NCBI GenBank assembly: GCA_965370715.1
Contig: CBDUVQ010000035.1
Coordinates: 1 to 10,059 of the forward strand
Length of the DNA stretch: 10,059 bases
Source of the DNA: JAFCBV01 sp965370715
GTDB lineage: Archaea > EX4484-52 > B79-G9
Direction: 5' to 3'
Shown: piece by piece, positions 1-6,032 of the stretch
How positions within the stretch are numbered: position 1 is the stretch's first letter
Layout of the letters: each line of letters starts with the position of its first letter
Notes under the pieces: model-generated
The model's input: only the letters and a program-made list of their open reading frames with translations
Databases searched by the model: none
Told to the model about the DNA's origin: nothing
Position numbers and translations under genes: made by a program

Positions 1-691
1 GGTTGAGCCTGCGCCTGTAGTCCTGCATAAAGCCTATTGATTTCCCGTGCAGGTATTGGCGCAAATTCCCACCAACAGTCAATATAGAGTGTATTCCCCA
101 CAAGAGGTCCCTAAAATCTTCAGAGGGTGTTCTGCGCGCAGCGTTTTCAACAGCATCTACAAAGTTTACGCCCATGATTTCAGTCTCCTCTGAAATTCGT
201 TTTGATTCTTTTGCGATTTCACCATACTCTGTGAAACTTGAAAGAGCCTTGAACATTGTAATAGGAGGCGTACCACTACCTGCAACAGTAGTAAGATATA
301 GTGTGGCAAAGGGAAGAGAATCATTGATTCTTTTCTTGCGTTCACCGATGATAAGCGAAGGGTAGCTGTAGTACAAAAGAAAAATCAGTGTAGAGCAAAA
401 GACACCTCCAAGAAGCCCTATAAGAAGCCCAAGAACATACGTCTGTCCTATTGTTACTGTATTCATGTTTGCGATAAGGAGCGTTGAGATTATAGCAAAA
501 AGAGGGGTTGTCATTGCAAAGACAATAACTGATGTCGTAAGTGCAACGGCAATGTATTCGGATACTGTAACATTTATTCCTGCTTTCCGGATATCTGCCT
601 TCATATCTTCAAAAGATTTCATGAAGTACTGCTCAGACATTTTCCCGAAATACTTGTATGCAAACCGTGTGTATGACTCATTCATTTCCAC
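1..691 (-). CDS. Archaeal type II/IV secretion platform protein (T2SSF; FlaJ/TadC-like), 3' end outside window
   Basis: This is the inner-membrane platform of an archaeal type IV pilus-like machine; it would couple the cytoplasmic ATPase encoded just upstream to pilin assembly. I translated 230 open codons from the minus strand up to the window edge. A cytoplasmic N-terminus (about residues 1-44) is followed by two hydrophobic segments (about 46-74 and 84-108), a charged GERKKR turn, and the start of a T2SSF domain with LPFATLYLTTVAGSGTPP, EYGEIAKE, AARRTPSEDFRDLLWG and the GGNLRQYL stretch typical of archaeal FlaJ/TadC relatives. The start is taken as GTG at 691 because AGGTG lies 6 nt upstream; an in-frame ATG at 685 is the alternative, 12 nt from that site. 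The gene begins 25 nt after the ATPase stop, so it is almost certainly in the same operon. The missing C-terminus should hold the remaining membrane helices. The family call is secure; archaellum versus pilus is not decided, although no archaellin is present. Confidence 0.9.
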   Translation of the reverse strand, partial: MEMNESYTRFAYKYFGKMSEQYFMKSFEDMKADIRKAGINVTVSEYIAVALTTSVIVFAMTTPLFAIISTLLIANMNTVTIGQTYVLGLLIGLLGGVFCSTLIFLLYYSYPSLIIGERKKRINDSLPFATLYLTTVAGSGTPPITMFKALSSFTEYGEIAKESKRISEETEIMGVNFVDAVENAARRTPSEDFRDLLWGIHSILTVGGNLRQYLHGKSIGFMQDYRRRLN

Positions 692-716
692 AAAAAACAC
701 CTGCCAATGATGGCGC

Positions 717-2774
717 TCAGATAACTATGTCCATGACCTTTTCATCATCACTGTAATATTCCGCCAGTATGCTTCCAACATCCCTGTAATCTGAAATTCC
801 CTGTTCATTTAGCCATTCAAGCAGTTTCTTTCGGGAAAACAGGTCTTTTTTCATCTCAGTTTCAGAAATGCCCTCGTTTTCACAAATCATGCCCAGAACC
901 TCTGAATCAGAGATTATGTTGAACTTATCATCAAGCGGATCCCATCTAAATATCAAGCGGGTCTTCGGCTGTTTTGTGTTCAGGTCATACCCGACAATTT
1001 CATGTACTTCGAAAATCCTTCGCACATATGCTTTCCCGTGCCGTATCCTCTTTATGAACACAATAGCATTCAGGGTTTCCACAAGTGATGCCGGAAGGTT
1101 TATTGGAGGTGTTGTCAAACGGTCAATAACTTTTTCTATGGAATCTGCATGGATTGTCGAAAGTCCGGCATGTCCTGTTGCCATTGCCTGAAAAAGTATG
1201 TATGCCTCCTGACCACGAACTTCTCCAACAATGATGTAGTCAGGCCTCTGCCGGAGTGCACTTTTCAGGAGCTCAAAAAGAGAGACTTCGCCTATTTTGC
1301 TGTCCCCGATACCAAAACCTTCGCGCGATATTTCAGGCACCCAGTGTGCGTGCGGAAGGCGCAGCTCAGGGGTGTCTTCAATAGATACCACCTTCATTGA
1401 CGGGTGTATGAATAATGATAATGCATTCAACAAAGACGTCTTTCCGGATGCAGTCGGTCCGGAAACAAGAATCGAGCACCTGTGCTCTACAAGGTACCAG
1501 AGATATGCCAGAATCTGGGCATCTGCAGAATGATACCCAAGAAGGTGTACGGGAGTTATGGGTTTTTTTGAAAATTTTCTTATTGTAATATTGGATCCCC
1601 TGCGCGCAATATCTGTCTCAAGGATTGCCTGCACCCTTGAGCCATCGGGCAGAGCCCCCTCAAGTATTGGATCTGCTACTGAAACTGCCCTGCCGCACCT
1701 TTGGGCAAGCTTCATGACAAAATCATTTAATACATCTTTGGAATCAAAAACAACGTTTGTCTTTATTGATGCAATTTTCTGATTCCTGTGATATACAAAA
1801 ATCGGTATGTCTGTGCCATCACAACTTATATCTTCTATATTCTGGTCATTGAGAAGCGGCTGGAATTTTCCAAGGCCAACGAAATCGCGAAGAATATAGT
1901 ACTCGTAATTCATTTTCTGCTCGTTCGTAAGTGATATGCCAAACTGCTTTATGATACCGTCAATTGCTTTTCTCAAATAAACTATTGATGATCCACTCTC
2001 TATTGCCTCAAAACGGATATCTATTTTTTCCTCAATAATATCTTTTATCCTGCTTATCTCTTTTTTGTCAAATTCTGTCAGCGGCGGCTCTATGACTTTA
2101 TATACCAGACAGTTCTCGCCAGAATCATATTTTATATTGCACCACGCATAGACCTTTTCGCCTTTCTTGGGGTTGAATGGTGTAAGCGGATAGGAGATAT
2201 TTATGCGCTTAATGTCTTCTTCTTTTACACCACTATTTTTCAACAGGGCTGTACGCGAGAAAGTTGCAGTCTTCAGGTCTATTGTCTTGACAGGAGCTCC
2301 GAAATCCGTAACATTACCTTGTTTTACAGGCCCTGCAACCTTTTGAATGGGCTGCGACCCATATTGCGGAACGTATATGATTTCAGAGTTTTTTGATATT
2401 TTCTTTGGCTTTTTCTGTTTTATCCTGCATTTTTTGAAGAACCTCCCGATTGCAGGGCGGGAAGCACCATTTTCCGGAGTCATTGCGCCTGCTGTTTTTA
2501 AGGCTCCTGCTTTGCCCTTGTGCCCGCCAACCTTTGGCTTCCGGATTTTGCGCACAGTTTTGTCTGTCTTAGAGGTCTCGGGAGGTAATAGTTCCGGGCG
2601 CTTTTTTACAGAGACCGCAGATGAGACAGCAAATTTAACGAATCTCCGAAGCCTGACATGCGGCACAGCAACAGGGGTGGCAGGGCGCTTCCCAGAAGAA
2701 TCTTTTTTTCCTATATTCTTCATCTTGCTCTTAAGAACCTTAATCAATTTTTTCTTAGTAATTTGTAACACCAT
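717..2774 (-). CDS. Type II/IV secretion system ATPase (FlaI/VirB11/GspE family) with long basic N-terminal extension
   Basis: A hexameric secretion ATPase that would power pilus assembly from the cytoplasmic face of the membrane. Visible motifs are Walker A GPTASGKTS (residues 439-447), Asp box SIEDTPEL (464-471), Walker B DYIIVGEVRG (512-521) and His box GHAGLSTIHAD (534-544). Arginines R391/R392 precede an ITIRKF strand, as in the FlaI N-terminal/C-terminal domain junction. At 685 aa it is longer than typical FlaI (roughly 500-550 aa). The excess is residues 1-130, rich in Lys, Arg, Pro and Ala, with no hydrophobic segment and probably disordered. The ATG at 2774 overlaps the upstream pilin-like gene by 20 nt. 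A second in-frame ATG at 2723 (residue 18) would remove the overlap, and neither has a strong Shine-Dalgarno site, so the start is uncertain by 17 residues. All catalytic motifs are intact. Gene order (pilins, ATPase, platform) supports a type IV pilus-like system rather than a conjugative VirB11. Confidence 0.94.
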   Translation of the reverse strand: MVLQITKKKLIKVLKSKMKNIGKKDSSGKRPATPVAVPHVRLRRFVKFAVSSAVSVKKRPELLPPETSKTDKTVRKIRKPKVGGHKGKAGALKTAGAMTPENGASRPAIGRFFKKCRIKQKKPKKISKNSEIIYVPQYGSQPIQKVAGPVKQGNVTDFGAPVKTIDLKTATFSRTALLKNSGVKEEDIKRINISYPLTPFNPKKGEKVYAWCNIKYDSGENCLVYKVIEPPLTEFDKKEISRIKDIIEEKIDIRFEAIESGSSIVYLRKAIDGIIKQFGISLTNEQKMNYEYYILRDFVGLGKFQPLLNDQNIEDISCDGTDIPIFVYHRNQKIASIKTNVVFDSKDVLNDFVMKLAQRCGRAVSVADPILEGALPDGSRVQAILETDIARRGSNITIRKFSKKPITPVHLLGYHSADAQILAYLWYLVEHRCSILVSGPTASGKTSLLNALSLFIHPSMKVVSIEDTPELRLPHAHWVPEISREGFGIGDSKIGEVSLFELLKSALRQRPDYIIVGEVRGQEAYILFQAMATGHAGLSTIHADSIEKVIDRLTTPPINLPASLVETLNAIVFIKRIRHGKAYVRRIFEVHEIVGYDLNTKQPKTRLIFRWDPLDDKFNIISDSEVLGMICENEGISETEMKKDLFSRKKLLEWLNEQGISDYRDVGSILAEYYSDDEKVMDIVI

Positions 2775-3204
2775 AAAGACTTATCTTGCCGGGTGTGCTT
2801 TCGTACTGAATCCGCAAGTGGCTAACCGGGCTTTGAACCACTCCTTCTGCAGGGACCGGTATGTATTCTTCAATCAGCGTTTCATCAGACGAATAAACCA
2901 ATATCTTCTTCTGGACGCTTCCGCTAATCGTGTATTGTTTGCTTCCAATGGATGATGGCAACTCGAAATCTACATAGCACGAAGTACAGTTAATTTCATA
3001 AAGCGTCATTGCAGTTGAGGCAACATGCTTGTTCATTGCAGCAAGCCGGTCTTCACCAAGCGTCGATAGCATCTCATCCTCAATGGAGTGAAAGAGAGCA
3101 ATCATGCCGACCATTATGATGATCCCCATGCCGAAAAGCATCACCTCTCCGACAACGTCATAGGCTCCCTTGCGCAGTCTCTGATGCTTGGTAAACATGT
3201 TCAT
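2755..3204 (-). CDS. Small archaeal pilin-like surface protein
   Basis: A probable minor pilin or pilus-associated protein of 149 aa. A basic leader (HQRLRKG, residues 7-13) is followed by one long hydrophobic segment (about 17-38), the tripartite layout of class III (prepilin) signal peptides. RKG|AY at 11-15 is a plausible prepilin-peptidase site, which I infer from the motif. The outer part is predicted to be beta-rich, with CTSC at 73-76 that could form an external disulfide, and a P-x-x-IG-x-x-x-Y-x-I stretch (83-93) resembling other small archaeal exported pilin-like proteins. It starts 18 nt after the preceding gene and overlaps the ATPase start by 20 nt, so translation is probably coupled. 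ATG 3204 is chosen; ATG 3198 would shorten it by two residues, and no clear Shine-Dalgarno site distinguishes them. The structural class is fairly secure; the exact role (major, minor or anchoring subunit) is unknown. Confidence 0.75.
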   Translation of the reverse strand: MNMFTKHQRLRKGAYDVVGEVMLFGMGIIIMVGMIALFHSIEDEMLSTLGEDRLAAMNKHVASTAMTLYEINCTSCYVDFELPSSIGSKQYTISGSVQKKILVYSSDETLIEEYIPVPAEGVVQSPVSHLRIQYESTPGKISLYGVTNY

Positions 3205-3222
3205 CTACAATGAATCGGCAGA

Positions 3223-4068
3223 TTATAAAATTGAAATGTATATGTGCGTAAGTACGAGATCTTCACCAAGGCTCGAGCCTGAAGGAACCCTCTCTATATT
3301 TTCCCGCCTTATGTTTATGGTGCGCTCTCCTGCGGAGGCCATACTGTTTCCTTCAGAGTGGATTATAATCTTATATCCCTCAAGGGTTGTGGTGTCATCA
3401 AGCTCACGGTATGCGAGGCGCATGCGGTTTAGGTATTGTGTTCCCACAACAGCGGTTTTTGCCATCACCACACCTGCGGTATCTATGCCAAGCAGACCAA
3501 CCACTTCTTCTTCAGGTCCTGTGATAACCGTGAACTCGTCAAACAGTCCGGTGCAGTCTACATGATCCAGCATATAATCTGCATTCCAGAACAAATCATC
3601 GCCTGCGTTGTGCGACGTGCCATTTATATTAACTGCATCGTCTACCGTACATCCACTGACATTGTAATCTTCTCCAGCCAGATTTATGATCCCACCAGTA
3701 CTTGCATTTAGTGCATAAGTCTCGTAGCTGAATGCATCAGAAGCAGAGTCAAGAGAAATGTAAGACATTGAGCCGATTCCAAGCCCTTCTGTGGTTACAG
3801 AGTATATCACAGAGTTTTTGAGAGGGGATATCTCAAGCGTTCCGTCAAGATTCACCCGAAATGATTTCTGCTCCCCTGACATTGCAGCATCAGTTATCCT
3901 CTGTTTTACCATAGACATGACTTCCTGTGCCTGAATTAGTCTTGAACTTGTCTGGCTTTTTTCAACCATGGGCGCGCCCCAGTTATAGGTAACTGCAACC
4001 ATTGCAAGAACTATTCCTGATATTAAAATCATAGAAACTGCCTGTGTTTGCGCTACCCTTAAAACCAT
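3223..4068 (-). CDS. Archaeal pilin-like secreted/surface protein with N-glycosylation sequons
   Basis: The first gene of the pilus operon: a 281-aa protein with a very short N-terminus (MVLRVAQTQ) followed by a hydrophobic helix (about residues 10-28) ending in YNWGAPMVEK. This QTQAVSMILISGIV... type of N-terminus is common in pilin/FlaG-like proteins of uncultured archaea. A prepilin cleavage before Q7 is conceivable but lacks the usual Gly at -1, so membrane anchoring without processing is possible. The exported part contains three N-x-S/T sequons (N121, N136, N149) and two cysteines (C140, C172), compatible with N-glycosylation and a disulfide outside the cell. The start ATG is supported by GGTGAT, 3 nt upstream of the start, and by a TATA box 37 nt upstream. 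It is probably the main structural subunit because it is promoter-proximal and the larger of the two, but that is inference. Confidence 0.75.
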   Translation of the reverse strand: MVLRVAQTQAVSMILISGIVLAMVAVTYNWGAPMVEKSQTSSRLIQAQEVMSMVKQRITDAAMSGEQKSFRVNLDGTLEISPLKNSVIYSVTTEGLGIGSMSYISLDSASDAFSYETYALNASTGGIINLAGEDYNVSGCTVDDAVNINGTSHNAGDDLFWNADYMLDHVDCTGLFDEFTVITGPEEEVVGLLGIDTAGVVMAKTAVVGTQYLNRMRLAYRELDDTTTLEGYKIIIHSEGNSMASAGERTINIRRENIERVPSGSSLGEDLVLTHIYISIL

Positions 4069-4070
4069 CC

Positions 4071-4077
4071 AATCACC
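4071..4077 (-). promoter_or_regulatory. Shine-Dalgarno site of the 281-aa pilin-like gene
   Basis: On the minus strand the leader reads GGTGATT then GG and the ATG at 4068. GGTGAT matches the anti-Shine-Dalgarno end of archaeal 16S rRNA with exactly 3 nt to the start. The same GGTGAT-plus-3-nt arrangement recurs in front of the ATT codon at 9493, which makes this a useful internal reference. Confidence 0.65.
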
Positions 4078-4100
4078 AGAATATATTCGGCAGAGGGTGC

Positions 4101-4110
4101 ATATATATGT
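4101..4110 (-). promoter_or_regulatory. TATA box for the pilus operon
   Basis: The minus strand reads ACATATATAT here, centred about 37 nt upstream of the ATG at 4068. With the usual archaeal spacing of about 26 nt, transcription would start near 4079, giving a leader of about 10 nt that just contains the GGTGAT ribosome-binding site. It is the only good promoter seen for the four-gene block 4068 to 1. Confidence 0.55.
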
Positions 4111-4152
4111 TTGCGCATTCAGGGCGCTAGAACCTAATATTTCAAGCCCGAC

Positions 4153-5085
4153 TTAAATCTGCTGTTCCCCTTCTTTAACAGCTTCAAGCACCATTCCGCT
4201 GACATCAACATTTGAGTACGGTGAAGCTACTGTGTTTGAAAGATACAAGGTTTTGTACTCTTTTTTTATGCGCGCTACACCGTCAGGCATTACACCATGC
4301 GTTGCTGCGGCAAAGACTTTTTTTGCACCCATCTCAAGGAGCTTGTCCTTTGCGCGCGCCATTGTCCCGCCAGTCTCAATGAGGTCGTCCCAGACTACTG
4401 CTACTTTTCCAGAAACATCAATCTTTGCGCTTGCCTGCATGTCAACTTCAAACGAGTTTTTTCTTTTCTTGTCAAAGCCTGTTATGCCAAGGCGCATCTG
4501 TGAGCCAAGGTCTGGCGCGACCTGCACAATATCTGTCAGCCCGTCCTTTTTCATTGCAGACAAAATCTCTGCTTCTGCGGATATTGACACAACAGGATAA
4601 TCTGCAAGCCACTCTGCACCTGTGCAGTGAAGGTCTACAGCATAAATGCGCTTTACATTATAATACTTCACAAGAATGTCGAAAATGTGCTGCGCCATAT
4701 TCGCCTCACCGCTCTGGAATATCTTGTCCTGCATGCCGTACGGAAAATAAAGGAAAAACACTTCTATCTGCGCAGGAGGCTCGATTTTTTTGTACTCAAA
4801 TTTCTTTTCAGAAAGCTCTTTTGACTCTATCGGTGCATTAAGGGTTCTTAGAATACTGAAAAGCTCGATAAGCCCCCTGTTTGGGTCAGGCATTCCAGAG
4901 TGAAGTACTACAGCGCGCTTTCCTGAAAGCTTTTTTACCTCAGATATGCGCGTGTATATTTCCCCGTCAGGAAACACGTTTTTGTTGTCCTTGTTCTTGC
5001 CAGGAAACATAACGCTTGCGCCAAGCTTTTTCAGGCGCATGCCTATGTGCTCTGCAGTTGAAGTTGGGATTATTGTTGTCATCAT
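4153..5085 (-). CDS. prs: Divergent ribose-phosphate pyrophosphokinase (PRPP synthetase)
   Basis: This enzyme transfers pyrophosphate from ATP to ribose 5-phosphate, giving PRPP for nucleotide, histidine and cofactor synthesis in the cytoplasm. Its 310 aa match the normal family length. Motifs in order: FPDGE (38-42), the flexible-loop region YFPYGMQDKIFQSGE (113-127), VDLHCTG (150-156), APDLGS (190-195), a basic KKRKNSFEVDM stretch (206-216) and the PRPP/ribose-phosphate loop VVWDDLIETGGT (230-241), followed by ATHG (261-264). The loop is divergent: the usual R-Q-D reads M118-Q119-D120, and VDLH is followed by CTG rather than the usual SPQI-like residues. Two adjacent ATGs (5085, 5082) are possible starts; a GAGTGAT stretch lies just upstream. 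The gene follows the 85-aa orphan by 23 nt and is probably co-transcribed with it. I call it a PRPP synthetase with good but not complete confidence because of the loop changes; a PRPP-synthetase-like paralogue is the alternative. Confidence 0.85.
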   Translation of the reverse strand: MMTTIIPTSTAEHIGMRLKKLGASVMFPGKNKDNKNVFPDGEIYTRISEVKKLSGKRAVVLHSGMPDPNRGLIELFSILRTLNAPIESKELSEKKFEYKKIEPPAQIEVFFLYFPYGMQDKIFQSGEANMAQHIFDILVKYYNVKRIYAVDLHCTGAEWLADYPVVSISAEAEILSAMKKDGLTDIVQVAPDLGSQMRLGITGFDKKRKNSFEVDMQASAKIDVSGKVAVVWDDLIETGGTMARAKDKLLEMGAKKVFAAATHGVMPDGVARIKKEYKTLYLSNTVASPYSNVDVSGMVLEAVKEGEQQI

Positions 5086-5108
5086 ATCACTCTTGCAATA
5101 AAGTAAAC

Positions 5109-5366
5109 TTATTTTTTGTATTTATCGAATTGCCGTGCTTCTGATTCGATGACCTCTCCTTTAATGGTGTGTCCCTCTGCGGTACAAAGAACATCCAAAT
5201 AGCTTTTTTTCTCGTTTACGGACACATATGTCTTTTTATCGCCGTTAATGGTTTCTGCAGAAAGCTGAAAAACCATATTTGAAAGAAACCGTTCAATTTC
5301 TAAAAAAGGCTGGCTACACAGCAAGTCAATTTTTTCGTATTTTTTGAGCCTTTTGTGCAATGACAT
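5109..5366 (-). CDS. Small protein of unknown function (85 aa)
   Basis: I do not recognise a family. From ATG 5366 the product is 85 aa, highly charged, soluble in appearance, with an N-terminal amphipathic helix (MSLHKRLKKYEK) and a later strand-rich part. Cysteines at 16 and 61 are not in a metal-binding pattern. The open frame extends upstream to an ATG at 5417, but that longer form would abut the divergent ferredoxin gene base to base and read through the shared TATA element. The short start, 26 nt from that element, is preferred and suggests a leaderless mRNA. It lies 23 nt upstream of the PRPP synthetase gene, so the two are likely co-transcribed. Confidence 0.6.
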   Translation of the reverse strand: MSLHKRLKKYEKIDLLCSQPFLEIERFLSNMVFQLSAETINGDKKTYVSVNEKKSYLDVLCTAEGHTIKGEVIESEARQFDKYKK

Positions 5367-5387
5367 AATTATATTTCGTCTCAAACC

Positions 5388-5395
5388 AATAAAAA
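5388..5395. promoter_or_regulatory. AT-rich TATA element shared by two divergent leaderless genes
   Basis: The plus strand reads AATAAAAA; the minus strand reads TTTTTATT. Its centre is about 26 nt from the ATG at 5418 (plus strand) and about 26 nt from the ATG at 5366 (minus strand). In archaea the TATA box is centred about 26-27 nt upstream of the transcription start, so both transcripts would begin at or near their start codons. No other TATA-like stretch fits either gene. Whether TBP/TFB really binds in both orientations is inference. Confidence 0.5.
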
Positions 5396-5417
5396 CATTG
5401 CGCCCGACATACATCAT

Positions 5418-6032
5418 ATGCCCGCCCTCGTAAACTTCAAAATCTGCGACAACTCAAAGGATTGCAGTGGAATAGATGTGTGCCCAACAGGCGCGTTTTT
5501 CTGGGACAACGAAAAAAAGACAATTGTGGTTGATAATTCTAAATGCACGTCCTGTGGCGCATGCGAAAAATCGTGCCCTGTTGATGCAATACGCGTTGCA
5601 AAGAATGATGATGAGTTTGCGCAGATAAAAAAGGATATTGACGAGGACACGCGCACAGTATCAGACCTTTTTGTGGACAGGTACGGCGCACAGCCTATCC
5701 ATCCTGCTTTCAATATTCCCGAGGACAATTTTGATGTCCAGATTCTTGAGTCAGCAAAGCCTGCTGTTGTCGAACTTTTCAGCAAGGATTCAATACAGTG
5801 CCTCCTGCACTCAATTCCGATAAAACAGCTTTTCCCTGATTCTGACATAAAGTACAGAAAAATTGAAGTGAAAGAATCATCGTTACCCGAAAAATACGCT
5901 GTTTCCAAGCTTCCCGCACTTCTTTTTTTCAGGAGCGGAAAGCTGGTGGGAAAAGTTGAAGGATATTTTGACATTAAAAGAAAAGCTGAACTTCTTGATA
6001 AAGTAAATAAAATCATGGCAGTTAGCCCATAA
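5418..6032 (+). CDS. Ferredoxin-thioredoxin fusion protein
   Basis: A 204-aa soluble redox protein with two domains. Residues 1-60 form a bacterial-type ferredoxin: the second motif C43-x2-C46-x2-C49-x3-C53-P is complete, while the first is C10-x5-C16-x5-C22-P. By analogy with two-cluster ferredoxins, C43, C46, C49 and C22 bind one [4Fe-4S] cluster; the other site would have only C10, C16 and C53, so it may be degenerate or use a different ligand. After a charged linker (about 62-112), residues 113-200 look like a thioredoxin fold: strand PAVVELF, a helix with a single cysteine (S125-I-Q-C128), a cis-Pro-like KLPALLFF (P166) and a GKLVGKVEGY hairpin. The normal CxxC is absent, so disulfide reductase activity is doubtful. 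The ATG at 5418 is preferred because of the TATA element 26 nt upstream. Its 3' end overlaps the convergent MetV-MetF gene by 11 nt. An electron-transfer role is likely; the partner is unknown. Confidence 0.85.
   Translation: MPALVNFKICDNSKDCSGIDVCPTGAFFWDNEKKTIVVDNSKCTSCGACEKSCPVDAIRVAKNDDEFAQIKKDIDEDTRTVSDLFVDRYGAQPIHPAFNIPEDNFDVQILESAKPAVVELFSKDSIQCLLHSIPIKQLFPDSDIKYRKIEVKESSLPEKYAVSKLPALLFFRSGKLVGKVEGYFDIKRKAELLDKVNKIMAVSP

Noticed and set aside
2347..2955. 202-aa plus-strand open frame opposite the ATPase and pilin genes
   Set aside because: It is antisense to two well-supported genes, and its hydrophobic/Pro-rich composition mirrors the Lys/Arg/Pro codons of the real gene.
5367..5417. 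N-terminal extension of the small 85-aa gene to ATG 5417
   Set aside because: It would start at the base next to the divergent ferredoxin ATG and read through the only TATA-like element serving either gene.
5414..6016. 200-aa minus-strand open frame opposite the ferredoxin-thioredoxin gene
   Set aside because: The plus frame has clear Fe-S motifs; the minus frame is Ser/Phe-rich with no motif, as expected of a shadow frame.
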